Shown piece after piece: positions 35,052 through 44,001 of a stretch of DNA of 56,648 nucleotides (its first letter is position 1; every line of letters starts with the position of its first letter). The stretch comes from CAZEWZ01 sp964516765 (GTDB taxonomy: Bacteria; Bacteroidota; Bacteroidia; Flavobacteriales; UBA7430), in the NCBI GenBank assembly GCA_964516765.1, contig CAZEWZ010000010.1, positions 1 to 56,648 on the forward strand, in the 5' to 3' direction. Made by a program: the position numbers and the translations under genes. The notes below the pieces were generated by a model. The model searched no databases and was not told the DNA's origin. It saw only the letters and a program-made list of their open reading frames with translations.

Positions 35052-36440
35052 TCACAAAAATAATTTTGTTTTTGGTATGCTTGTTGTTTTAAGGGCGCTA
35101 TATCCTCCCTTTATATCGATAAGCCTCTGGTATCCTTTTGATTTTAGTATAGAAATGAATATAACTGAACGATACCCTCCCGCACAATGAATGTGGTAAG
35201 TTTTGTTTTTATCTACCTCCCCCATTTCTTGATGCAGAAAATCTAGAGGTAAATTTTTGGCGCCTTTTAAGTGCTCGGATTTGAATTCGCTCGGCTTTCT
35301 TACGTCTACTATTTCAACATCCCAAAACTGTTCCGCTAAGTCTTTTGCTTCTTCGTTTAACACCTTTTCTTGAGGTCTTCCTTCGCGCTTCCACGCTTCG
35401 AAGGAGCCCGAAAGATAACCGCAGGTGTTGTCAAAACCGACGCGTGCTAATCTTTTCACCACTTCTTCTTCCCTATTTTCCGGGCAAACTATTAGTATTT
35501 TCTGATTTAAATTTTCTATCAAACTTCCTGCCCAAGGAGCAAAACTTCCATCTATACCTATAAACCACGAATTAGGAATGTGCCCTTCACTAAATTCTTT
35601 CTGGCTGCGCACATCCAAAATTAATGCTCCCTGACCAACCTCTCTATCTAATTCTTCTAAAGAAAGCGCTTTTGTTCCTAAAGAAATAATTTGATCTATT
35701 TCTTTGTTTTCTTTAGTTGAGTTCATCTGGGCATTTTTTGGAAAATATAAAGGAGAGGGAAGAATATCCTTTAATAACTCTTTAATAAATTCTTTCTTTG
35801 ATAAACCCTCTTTAAGGGCATAATTTCTTTTTTTTTGGTTTCCTAAACTATCAAAAGTTTCTTTACTCATACTCTTTCCGCACGCAGAGCCAGAGCCGTG
35901 AGCGGGATATATTATTATATTATCGTTTAGAGGTAATATTTTATTGCGAAGAGAATCAAAAAGAAGCCCCGCCAAATCTTCCCTACTTAAATCTGTTTTT
36001 ACTGCTAAATCTGGCCGTCCCACATCTCCTATAAATAAGGTGTCTCCAGAAAACAACGCCTTCTGCTCTCCACTTTCATTTATCAGTAAATAACAAGTAG
36101 ATTCTAGGGTGTGACCTGGGGTGTGAATAGCTTTTATCTTAATTTTTCCAAGAGTTAAAACCTCTCCATCATTTAGAGTTTTGAATTTGAAGTCGGCTTT
36201 TGCGTTGGGCCCGTAAACTATTTTTGCTCCTGTTTTTTTTGCTAAATCTACATGCCCTGAAACAAAGTCTGCATGAAAATGTGTTTCTAAAACATATTTT
36301 ATTTTACTCTTCCCTTCTCGAGCTCTTTGAATATAGGGTTTTGTCTCTCTTAAAGGATCTATTATTAAACACTCCCCATCAGACTCAATATAATAAGCTG
36401 CTTCCGATAAACATTTTGTGTAAATCTGCTCTATCTTCAT
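35052..36440 (-). CDS. MBL-fold persulfide dioxygenase-like protein fused to two rhodanese domains
   Basis: A 462-residue protein: metallo-beta-lactamase fold (about 1-230) with the metal motif THFHADFVSGH and GHTLES and FSGDTLFIGDVGRPD, then a rhodanese domain (about 265-355, active-site segment IVCPENREE) and a second rhodanese (about 370-450, with HCAGGYRS placing a catalytic Cys). ETHE1-type dioxygenases turn persulfide into sulfite; rhodanese carries the sulfane sulfur. It is the last gene of a minus-strand operon with a sulfite exporter and a thioredoxin-like protein, which fits sulfide detoxification. The metal motif carries Phe where the family's classic form has His. Confidence 0.9.
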   Translation of the reverse strand: MKIEQIYTKCLSEAAYYIESDGECLIIDPLRETKPYIQRAREGKSKIKYVLETHFHADFVSGHVDLAKKTGAKIVYGPNAKADFKFKTLNDGEVLTLGKIKIKAIHTPGHTLESTCYLLINESGEQKALFSGDTLFIGDVGRPDLAVKTDLSREDLAGLLFDSLRNKILPLNDNIIIYPAHGSGSACGKSMSKETFDSLGNQKKRNYALKEGLSKKEFIKELLKDILPSPLYFPKNAQMNSTKENKEIDQIISLGTKALSLEELDREVGQGALILDVRSQKEFSEGHIPNSWFIGIDGSFAPWAGSLIENLNQKILIVCPENREEEVVKRLARVGFDNTCGYLSGSFEAWKREGRPQEKVLNEEAKDLAEQFWDVEIVDVRKPSEFKSEHLKGAKNLPLDFLHQEMGEVDKNKTYHIHCAGGYRSVIFISILKSKGYQRLIDIKGGYSALKTTSIPKTKLFL

Positions 36441-36480
36441 TATGTATTCTTTATTAACCTGTTAGTTATTAGTTAATTAT

Positions 36481-37287
36481 TTATAATGTTTCTTTCAAAA
36501 TAATAAAAAAAGACATTATTAAAATAAAATAACCAAAGTGTTTTTTTAGTTTATCGCCATCAACCCCTCTTCCTACTCTAACACCAATAAACATTCCTAT
36601 AATAGATAATAAACAAAAAGGTAAAAGAAAATCCCAAGATATATTTAATGAATTAGATATGTCTCCAATAAAACCAAATAATGACTTTACAGCTATTATA
36701 GTTAAAGAGGTCCCCACCGCTTTTTTCATAGAAAGACCAGAAAATAAAACGAGAGTAGGTATAATTATAAAACCCCCTCCGGCTCCAACTAAGCCTGTAA
36801 ATAAACCAATTAATACTCCTTCAATTATTATTTTTGAAACATTATTCTTTCTTTGTTTTTTTCCTATTCTTCCTTTTATTAAACCTATCATGGAAAGTGC
36901 CGCAAAAAACATAATAAAAGAAAACAAAACCATTATGGCTGTGTTTTTACTTATAATAAATCCATTAAAATTAATAATTATATCAGGAATAGAGGGAATA
37001 ATTATCTTTCTAGTAAAGTATACACTTAACAAAGAGGGTATAGAAAAATATAAAGCAATTTTTTTATCTATATTTCCTTCCTTAATTTTTGTAAGTGCCC
37101 CAAAAAAAGAAGTTATTCCTACAATAAAAAGAGAATAAGAAGTGGCTAAAATAGGTTCTATTCCAACTAAGTATGTTAAAAACGGAAGAGTTAATATAGA
37201 ACCCCCTGCTCCTATTAATCCTAAAATTACTCCAATAAAAACGGCAAAAAAATAAAATATTGTTTCATTCATAATAAAAAAACTCAC
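36481..37287 (-). CDS. TauE/SafE-family sulfite/anion exporter
   Basis: A 268-residue inner-membrane protein with about eight hydrophobic helices and two GGS/G-rich repeats typical of TauE/SafE: GLIGAGGSILTLPFLTYLVG near residue 20 and GLVGAGGGFIIIPTLVLFSG near 170. Members export sulfite or organosulfur anions. It is 41 bases before the persulfide dioxygenase-like gene and 19 bases after the thioredoxin-like gene, so export of sulfite made by its neighbour is likely. Base composition is very AT-rich. Confidence 0.9.
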   Translation of the reverse strand: MSFFIMNETIFYFFAVFIGVILGLIGAGGSILTLPFLTYLVGIEPILATSYSLFIVGITSFFGALTKIKEGNIDKKIALYFSIPSLLSVYFTRKIIIPSIPDIIINFNGFIISKNTAIMVLFSFIMFFAALSMIGLIKGRIGKKQRKNNVSKIIIEGVLIGLFTGLVGAGGGFIIIPTLVLFSGLSMKKAVGTSLTIIAVKSLFGFIGDISNSLNISWDFLLPFCLLSIIGMFIGVRVGRGVDGDKLKKHFGYFILIMSFFIILKETL

Positions 37288-37305
37288 TTAAAAGTTTGCT
37301 TTTTT

Positions 37306-38679
37306 TTATAGGTTCGCCTTTAAAAAACTCATTATTTCTCCTTTGCTTTTTGGTTTTAAAACTATTTTCATTTCTCTGTCCATTATAAAATATGAAGGTG
37401 TTTTATTTATTTTATAATCCTTACATACAGGAGAATTATAATTTTTGAATTGTGATACATTTATCCAATTAAAGTTGTTACTTTCTATTTCACTCTTCCA
37501 TTTTTGTTCATTCATATCTAGTGCAACCCCAATAACCTCTAAACCCTTTGGTTTATATTCATTATAAACATTTACAAAACCAGGCAGATCTCTCATACAA
37601 TGAGGACAGTGTGTTGCCCAAAACATAACCATTGTATATTTATTATTTACTGTGGTATTCTTTAAATTTATTTCTTGCCCATAATTGCTCTTTATTGTGA
37701 AGTCAGGAGGAATATTTCCTACTTGTAAATTTTTAATTAACTGTGCTTTTTGTTTTAAAAGATTATTTATCTCTATTTCTCCACATGCTTCTCCATAAAA
37801 ATATTCTTCCATAATATAGGTAGCTACATCTTCTAATCCCGAACCATAAAAACCGTCTAGTAAATTATACAAAGCAAATTCAAAAACTTTTTCATTTATT
37901 TTTGCTTTCTTCATTATATCATCTACCGCATTATAATACCCTAATTCGGTATGACCGCTGTGTTTTATTATATAATCTTGAAAACGAGTGGAATATACAT
38001 CAGATCTAATAAAATTTTCGTTATCAAAATCTAAATCATTAAAATAAATAGATTTATCTTCTGTATTCTTTGCTTTACTTGCCACTTTTGCTTTTGAAAA
38101 AAAAGAAGTAGGATATTTATTTATAACAACTTGGATAAAATTAAATAACTCTTTTTCTTTTTTATTTATTTCATTACTCATTTCATTAACTTTTACATCG
38201 TTTCCTTGCGATCTAAATTGTCCTCTTTGTTTTTTTAGAGCTTTTATTGTTTTCTGGATTATATCATCCTTCTTTTTAAATTCCCAAAAAGCTTTATTTT
38301 CATTAGATGTTATTATTTCAACACCTCTATCTAAACGAACCTGATTAAATTGAATATCCACTAATGGTTCTTTATCGTTTAATATTACATCAATAATATT
38401 ATTATCATTGGATAGACTTAATTTATAATATCCTTTTGCTAATTTCTTTTCTCCAAACGTAAAAGAACCTTCAGAAGATATTTTAGTACTATCTATTACA
38501 TATTTGTATTTTCCTTCTGTACGATGTAAGAATAAATATTTTCCTACTTGCCTTTGGATAGTAAATTTCCCTTTTAATTCAATATTTTTAAGAGTTGAAA
38601 CTTTTATTTCTTGCCCCTCTGTATTTGTACAAGAAATAAAAGCAAAAATAAATAGAATGTAAACAAAAGTATTTTTCAT
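37306..38679 (-). CDS. TlpA-like thioredoxin-fold lipoprotein with DUF4369
   Basis: A 457-residue envelope protein. The N-terminus MKNTFVYILFIFAFISC has a lipobox with Cys17. Residues about 30-250 look like the beta-rich DUF4369 region common in Bacteroidota; the C-terminal AhpC/TlpA domain (about 320-457) has the redox motif WATHCPHCMRDLP, a CxxC near residues 357-360, and cis-Pro segment KTPSYFIM. It should reduce or transfer thiols in the periplasm. First gene of the sulfur operon. Strongly AT-rich, lysine- and asparagine-rich compared with neighbours to the left. Confidence 0.9.
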   Translation of the reverse strand: MKNTFVYILFIFAFISCTNTEGQEIKVSTLKNIELKGKFTIQRQVGKYLFLHRTEGKYKYVIDSTKISSEGSFTFGEKKLAKGYYKLSLSNDNNIIDVILNDKEPLVDIQFNQVRLDRGVEIITSNENKAFWEFKKKDDIIQKTIKALKKQRGQFRSQGNDVKVNEMSNEINKKEKELFNFIQVVINKYPTSFFSKAKVASKAKNTEDKSIYFNDLDFDNENFIRSDVYSTRFQDYIIKHSGHTELGYYNAVDDIMKKAKINEKVFEFALYNLLDGFYGSGLEDVATYIMEEYFYGEACGEIEINNLLKQKAQLIKNLQVGNIPPDFTIKSNYGQEINLKNTTVNNKYTMVMFWATHCPHCMRDLPGFVNVYNEYKPKGLEVIGVALDMNEQKWKSEIESNNFNWINVSQFKNYNSPVCKDYKINKTPSYFIMDREMKIVLKPKSKGEIMSFLKANL

Positions 38680-38699
38680 GTTTTTTTTATTTGTTCTGA

Positions 38700-38707
38700 C
38701 AAAAATA
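38700..38707 (-). promoter_or_regulatory. -7 element of the sulfur operon promoter
   Basis: Minus-strand TATTTTTG (perfect TAnnTTTG), 20 bases before the thioredoxin-like start. No clear -33 TTG. Confidence 0.4.
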
Positions 38708-39209
38708 AGTAAAAAATTTAAAGCAGTTAAATAGAAAAATATTTAGCATATTATTATTACATTTTTTTTTTAAATAAAATAAAATATATAGTAATTATAC
38801 TATGCGGTTAGTATGTTGTATAATAATAAACTTAATTTATTGTAATTATCAATTATAATAAAATATCAACAAAAAAGAAGAAGAAATAAACATAATAAAC
38901 AAAGGAATATAGATAATAATAAGAGATATTAACAGGTGTTAGTAACTCGTTTAATAAAAAAATATTAATATTTTTTACTTATTAAATTGTTTATATAATT
39001 ATAAAAGTAGTGTAATAAAATATGTAGAAGAATTAATAAGTTATAATCGTTATTTAAATAAATAAATACTATTAATAAAAATAAAACAATAAACAAGCAA
39101 AAGTTATCCTTAAAGATAAACAGAAAAAAAAAATACAAAAAAAAAAATGTTAATAAAACAACACTAAAAATCAATAGATTACTTATTTAATTAACAATAA
39201 AAAAACAAA
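38708..39209. other. Very AT-rich intergenic island (about 15% G+C)
   Basis: This 500-base divergent gap carries no gene I accept; long A and T tracts dominate. By hand count 38761-39240 has 71 G or C in 480 (about 15%). It could be an easily melted region such as a replication origin, a nucleoid-protein site, or neutral AT-biased DNA. I see no clear DnaA boxes: the nearest is TTATCCTTA at about 39105. Confidence 0.5.
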
Positions 39210-39238
39210 TTGTTAAAAAGAAAGAAAGAGTATCTTTG
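39210..39238 (+). promoter_or_regulatory. Promoter of the rpiB-peptidase operon
   Basis: TTG at 39210-39212, 18-base spacer and TATCTTTG at 39231-39238, 17 bases before the rpiB ATG; full match to the Bacteroidota consensus. Confidence 0.65.
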
Positions 39239-39255
39239 AATTAAAATAGAGATAA

Positions 39256-39687
39256 ATGAAAATAGCTATAGCCTCTGACCACGCTGGGGTAAAACATAAG
39301 AAAGAAATAATTATTTATTTACTTTCACAAAACATACAGGTAAATGATTTTGGACCAAAAAATGAAGAAAGGGTAGATTATCCAGACTATGCTCATCCTG
39401 TTGCAGAAATAGTAAAAGCAAAAGAAGTAGATTTAGGTATTTTAATTTGTGGTTCAGGAAATGGAATAAATATGACTGCAAACAAACACCAAGAAATACG
39501 CTCCGCTCTTTGTTGGAACAAGGAAATTGCGAGATTATCTCGCTTACATAACAACGCAAATATTTTAACTATGCCTGCCCGTTTTATTTCCCTAAATGAG
39601 GCTAAAGAAATTACAAAAGAGTTTATAGAGACAAATTTTGAGGGAGGAAGGCACTTAAATAGAATAAATAAAATAGCATACAGATAA
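39256..39687 (+). CDS. rpiB: Ribose-5-phosphate isomerase B
   Basis: Interconverts ribose- and ribulose-5-phosphate in the pentose phosphate pathway. The 143-residue RpiB-fold protein begins MKIAIASDHAGVKHKK with Asp8-His9, and has the catalytic Cys65 in ICGSGNGI and the late LSRLHNNANIL substrate loop. Length is normal. It is AT-rich like its neighbours. It is followed after 2 bases by the M28 peptidase start, so they form one operon. Confidence 0.96.
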   Translation: MKIAIASDHAGVKHKKEIIIYLLSQNIQVNDFGPKNEERVDYPDYAHPVAEIVKAKEVDLGILICGSGNGINMTANKHQEIRSALCWNKEIARLSRLHNNANILTMPARFISLNEAKEITKEFIETNFEGGRHLNRINKIAYR

Positions 39688-39689
39688 CG

Positions 39690-41159
39690 ATGATAAAGTA
39701 TTTTATTTACATAGGTTTTATTTGTTCTTCTGCTTTTTCTCAAGAAAAAGGGGTTGAGTATTATGCTTCTACAATAAACGTTAGCGATCTACAAAAACAC
39801 TTAACTATTATAGCTTCCGACTCTTTAGAGGGAAGAGAAACAGGACAGGTAGGCCAAAAAATGGCAGCGGAATATATAGCTAGTCACTTTTCTAATATAG
39901 GAATAAAACCCTATAAAGAAAAAACTTATTATCAAGAGTTCCCTCTTTTATCACAAAAATTAACAGTAAGCAATTTAGATATAAACGGCTCAGTTAATTA
40001 TTTAGAAGACTATTATTCTTTTCCTTATTTTGGAAGTACTTTTATTTCTTTTGAAGAACTTCTTTTTTTAGGGAGTAAAATAAAAACCAAAGAAACTATC
40101 AAAGGGAGGGTTATCGTTTTAAATATAGATAAAGACTTGTTTGATTGGAAACACTGCTTAGAAAAAGCAAGAGAAAAAGAAGTAAAAGCAGTAATTTTTG
40201 TAGGCACTAATGTGGGTGCCCATATAAAAAGAAATAAAAAACAATATGAGAAAGAAATAAAATCTTCTCTTATAGAAGGGCCAGAATTCAACCTACCATT
40301 CCTTTTTGTAGACAAAAAATCTTTTGAGAGAGCTACTAGATTTTCGTTAAAAAAGTTAAAAAGATTAAAAAGAAGAAAAGGTTCTTATTCTTTTGCTTCA
40401 ACCGGTTTTTTTAAAACAGAAGTGGAATCTAGTAAATTAGTAGGGGAAAATGTTTTAGGTTATGTAGAGGGAACAGATTTAAAAGAGGAATTAATTATAG
40501 TAACCGCTCATTACGACCATATCGGAATTCATGAAGGTATTGTACACAATGGGGCAGACGACGACGGTTCTGGCACAGTATCTATACTCGAAATGGCAGA
40601 AGCTTTTTCGTTAGCAAAATCAGAAGGAAACGGTCCAAGAAGGTCTATTTTATTTATGCCAGTTTCAGGAGAAGAAATGGGGCTTCTTGGCTCAGCATAT
40701 TATGTGGAAAATCCGACTTTCAAGTTAGAAAACACAGTAGCCAACCTTAATATAGATATGATTGGAAGAATGGATAAAGCACACAAAGGAAATCCAGACT
40801 ATGTATATTTAATAGGGTCCGATAAATTAAGTACAGAATTACATCAAATATCAGAAGAAGCAAACAATAGCTTTACTAAATTAGAAATAGACTACACTTT
40901 TAATGACCCAAAAGATCCAAACCGGTTTTATTATCGTTCCGACCACTACAATTTTGCTAAACACAATATACCGGTAATTTTTTACTTTAATGGGGTTCAT
41001 AAAGACTATCACAAACCCACAGATACGATAGAAAAAATACATTTTGGAAAGATTGAAAAGATAACAAAACTAGTCTTTCATACAGCTTGGCAATTAGCCA
41101 ACCAAGACAAAAGAATAGAGGTGAATGTAGAAAGTGACTTCAAAAACGTCCGAAAGTAG
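39690..41159 (+). CDS. Secreted M28-family metallopeptidase
   Basis: A 489-residue zinc aminopeptidase-like protein with signal peptide MIKYFIYIGFICSSAFSQ. A PA-like insert domain (about 110-230) precedes the peptidase fold. Co-catalytic zinc ligands are visible in order: His in AHYDHIG, bridging Asp in NGADDDGSG, the Glu pair in SGEEMGLLGS, Asp in NLNIDMIG and His in DYHKPTDT. It releases N-terminal amino acids from peptides outside the cytoplasm. Same operon as rpiB; strongly AT-rich coding sequence. Confidence 0.93.
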   Translation: MIKYFIYIGFICSSAFSQEKGVEYYASTINVSDLQKHLTIIASDSLEGRETGQVGQKMAAEYIASHFSNIGIKPYKEKTYYQEFPLLSQKLTVSNLDINGSVNYLEDYYSFPYFGSTFISFEELLFLGSKIKTKETIKGRVIVLNIDKDLFDWKHCLEKAREKEVKAVIFVGTNVGAHIKRNKKQYEKEIKSSLIEGPEFNLPFLFVDKKSFERATRFSLKKLKRLKRRKGSYSFASTGFFKTEVESSKLVGENVLGYVEGTDLKEELIIVTAHYDHIGIHEGIVHNGADDDGSGTVSILEMAEAFSLAKSEGNGPRRSILFMPVSGEEMGLLGSAYYVENPTFKLENTVANLNIDMIGRMDKAHKGNPDYVYLIGSDKLSTELHQISEEANNSFTKLEIDYTFNDPKDPNRFYYRSDHYNFAKHNIPVIFYFNGVHKDYHKPTDTIEKIHFGKIEKITKLVFHTAWQLANQDKRIEVNVESDFKNVRK

Positions 41160-41173
41160 GGATAAAAAAGAAA

Positions 41174-43999
41174 TTACAAAAAGGCTTCCGGATCACAGAA
41201 TCGACAAGGCTCTTTTCTATCATTATGGTGAAAAGGGGTGTTAGGATTAAATAAATCTTTTATTAATTCTACTAATTCTTTTTCAAAAACACCAAGCATC
41301 TCCCCAGTTATCTTTGTTTTATTTTCATATCCCCCATCAAAAGAAGCGGCCATAAATCCCTTTTTTAAAGAACGAAAACTTATAATTCCTGCTTCAAAAG
41401 TCCTTCCCCTTGGAAGAGATTTGTGGTATAAATAGGCATAAAAAAAGAGTTGAAAAGCTTTGTGCCGATCTAAGTCCCTGATAATTTTTTTCATATCATT
41501 ACTTTTTAACTCTCCAGGGTTTACCAAACCCGTCTTATAATCAATGATTCTTAAGGAACCATTTAATAGGTCAACCCTATCTACACTTCCGTTCAGATAA
41601 ATAGGGAAGTCTAAGTTTTCAATAATTAGACAACACTTAAGTCCCTCTTCCACCTTCATTATTACAAGTTCGTTTCCTGAATTAATTAAAGACAACTCAT
41701 TGGAAAGAAAAGATTTAGAAAAGCTTTCAGCAACGGTGTATATAAGTTTATTTTTTCCCAAATTAATTTGCCCGTGTTTAAACACTTTAGAGAAAATTTC
41801 TTTTGTTTTTTCAGGAACTTTTTTTAGTAAGCTCTTTAACATTTCAGGGGTCAAAACAAGGTTTAATATTTCCTTATAAAGTTCCTCAAGCGTTCGGTGT
41901 ACCACCGTCCCTAAAGTGTTTGCCTCAACGATTTCTTCTAAACTATCAGGGTCTTTTATGTTTAATACTTTCTCATAATAGAACTGTAAAGGACAGCTTT
42001 TATAGCGGTTTAAGGCAGATGGAGAAAAACCTTTTGTGCCCGCAATTTCTTGCAGCTTTTTAATAACGGCCTTATTTTTTGCAATAGACAACCCCCTCCT
42101 AACAACACTGTCAAGCGGATGAGACAATACTTCTTGTCGAAAAGAAAGTTCTTTAGGGTGTTTTGGTACGAGCTCATGTTCTATTTGCGACAGAAATCTA
42201 CTTTTCTCTCCAGAACCCAAATCACCTGTTTGGGTGTTGTAAACGAACGTAACAGAGGAGCACCTCTGAAACAATCGATAAAAATGATATGCAAATATTG
42301 CATCTTTATCCATATAAGTCGGTAAGCCCACCTCTTTACGAATATCAAAAGGAACAAAAGATTGTTCACTTTTTCCAGAAGGAATAACACCTTCATTAAC
42401 AGAAAGAAGAATGATGTGTTTAAAGTCAAGGTTTCTAGTTTCTAACACCCCCATAACTTGTAACCCTGAAAGGGGCTCACCATAATAAGACAAACGCTCG
42501 ATACTTGAGGCTTGTTGGAAGAGCCGTTGAATTGTTTTTAACTCTTTAATGAACCCATACTTTTCTTGAAGATTTTTTATTCTATGAAAAAGCTTGGCAA
42601 AAGAAAATAATTGCTCTAATTCGAGGCAGCCTTTACGCCCTTGGGCTAGAAGGTTTTCTTTAACTAAACGGATTATAGATAAAGCGTTGTCAATTAGGGA
42701 GAAATGGTTTTTGTGATCGAAGTTAAGAACGGGGCTCAACCAGTCAGCAACACTTTTTTCACAGGTAGAAAGAATCCTTTTCTTTGTTGGAAAGGAAAGG
42801 TTTTCACGCGCGAGCATTTCTTTTAATTTATTTAAGGCCGAGATATTTTCAGCGTTTTTAAATAGCGGATGCTCCCAAACCTTAAAGAGGTCTTTATAAT
42901 AAAACCCAGCATCTTCTCCACCAAGTCGCAACCTATTTATATGAAGCAAAAAAAGGGAGTCAAAAAGAGAAAAAAGCAGAGTGTTCCGCAACGCGCTTCC
43001 CATAGTAACATTTAATTTATCAACAGATTCTGGTAAGAAATCCAAGACAGGAAGTAATAAGTTTTCGTCTGCCAAAACAAGCGCAACATCTCTTAATTCT
43101 TGGTTTTTTTGTGATAAATCATTAATAAGTGTTCCAGCCAGTTGCGCTTGGGCAATTCCTTTTGGAACTCCAAAAGAGTTAATTTTTTTATTATTTATTA
43201 AGTTAGAGCTCACCCAATTAAACCGCCCACCCTGAAGTTCTACCCACTTTTTATGTTTTCGAAGGTATTTTCCGGCTTCTTGTTTTTTATCATTCATATA
43301 GTATTTGTCGGCATCCCAGTATGCCTCAGCAACCCCATCAGAAATAAGCGCCTTCATAATATTTTTTTCACAAGGGTTCATGGCGTTAAAGCCGATATAG
43401 CAAACAGAACCTTTTTTTAGACCGCGATCTTTCATCCAGAAACTAATATTATCCGAAGCCCTTCTATACGCCATACCCTGAAAAGCAAGACCCTGCTTTT
43501 CAAGGCGCTCGCGGAAATTAGTAAATAGTTCACCCAGTAACTCCCACAACCGAATATACTTGGTGACTATTTGCGAAGGCTTTGTTTTTTTAGGTGTCCA
43601 AAGTTCAATCTTTTTAGTGTCATGTAAGTAGTTGAAAAGGACGCTTGGTTTATCAATATAAGCATCGACATCATTGAAGTCAGTTAGCATGGTCGGCGCC
43701 CACCGAATAAACGTTTCAAAAGAGTCTTGTTCTTTTGCAGGGAAGACCTCCACATAAGAAAGATACATTTCAAAGATTAGAGAAGTACGATCCAAAATAG
43801 TAAGCCCCGAGATTTCTTCTACCCAAGACTCAATAGAGTAAAGTTTTGGAGACCAAAGTGGGTTTTCGCTTAACTCAGATAGCGCTTTTTTGAAAAATGT
43901 ACCAGCTCGCTTTCCTGGCATCACAATAATCAAGCCTTCCAAATCTCCTTTTCTTGAAATGAAGATTTCTTTTGCAATTTTGTTAATAAACTTTTCCAT
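41174..43999 (-). CDS. addB: AddB-type PD-(D/E)XK nuclease/helicase subunit
   Basis: A 941-residue protein read with AddA as a recombination helicase-nuclease. The N-terminal region has a degenerate helicase start (IVMPGKRAGTFFKKAL). The C-terminal RecB-like nuclease domain contains FSPSALNRYKSCPLQFYYE, VDLLNGSLRIIDYKTG and the QLFFYAYLYH helix. Cys in YKSC and the last CRFC resemble the Fe-S cluster ligands of AddB, though I see three of the usual four. It is 2 bases downstream of AddA, so expression is coupled. It would resect double-strand breaks for RecA. Confidence 0.88.
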   Translation of the reverse strand: MEKFINKIAKEIFISRKGDLEGLIIVMPGKRAGTFFKKALSELSENPLWSPKLYSIESWVEEISGLTILDRTSLIFEMYLSYVEVFPAKEQDSFETFIRWAPTMLTDFNDVDAYIDKPSVLFNYLHDTKKIELWTPKKTKPSQIVTKYIRLWELLGELFTNFRERLEKQGLAFQGMAYRRASDNISFWMKDRGLKKGSVCYIGFNAMNPCEKNIMKALISDGVAEAYWDADKYYMNDKKQEAGKYLRKHKKWVELQGGRFNWVSSNLINNKKINSFGVPKGIAQAQLAGTLINDLSQKNQELRDVALVLADENLLLPVLDFLPESVDKLNVTMGSALRNTLLFSLFDSLFLLHINRLRLGGEDAGFYYKDLFKVWEHPLFKNAENISALNKLKEMLARENLSFPTKKRILSTCEKSVADWLSPVLNFDHKNHFSLIDNALSIIRLVKENLLAQGRKGCLELEQLFSFAKLFHRIKNLQEKYGFIKELKTIQRLFQQASSIERLSYYGEPLSGLQVMGVLETRNLDFKHIILLSVNEGVIPSGKSEQSFVPFDIRKEVGLPTYMDKDAIFAYHFYRLFQRCSSVTFVYNTQTGDLGSGEKSRFLSQIEHELVPKHPKELSFRQEVLSHPLDSVVRRGLSIAKNKAVIKKLQEIAGTKGFSPSALNRYKSCPLQFYYEKVLNIKDPDSLEEIVEANTLGTVVHRTLEELYKEILNLVLTPEMLKSLLKKVPEKTKEIFSKVFKHGQINLGKNKLIYTVAESFSKSFLSNELSLINSGNELVIMKVEEGLKCCLIIENLDFPIYLNGSVDRVDLLNGSLRIIDYKTGLVNPGELKSNDMKKIIRDLDRHKAFQLFFYAYLYHKSLPRGRTFEAGIISFRSLKKGFMAASFDGGYENKTKITGEMLGVFEKELVELIKDLFNPNTPFHHNDRKEPCRFCDPEAFL

Positions 44000-44001
44000 A
44001 C

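Noticed and set aside
38965..39174. 69-residue frame in the AT-rich island
   Set aside because: Low-complexity Phe/Leu/Ile/Asn translation expected of AT-rich DNA.
38708..39240. Calling oriC from local GC skew
   Set aside because: Skew changes follow gene orientation throughout the window, so it carries no independent information.
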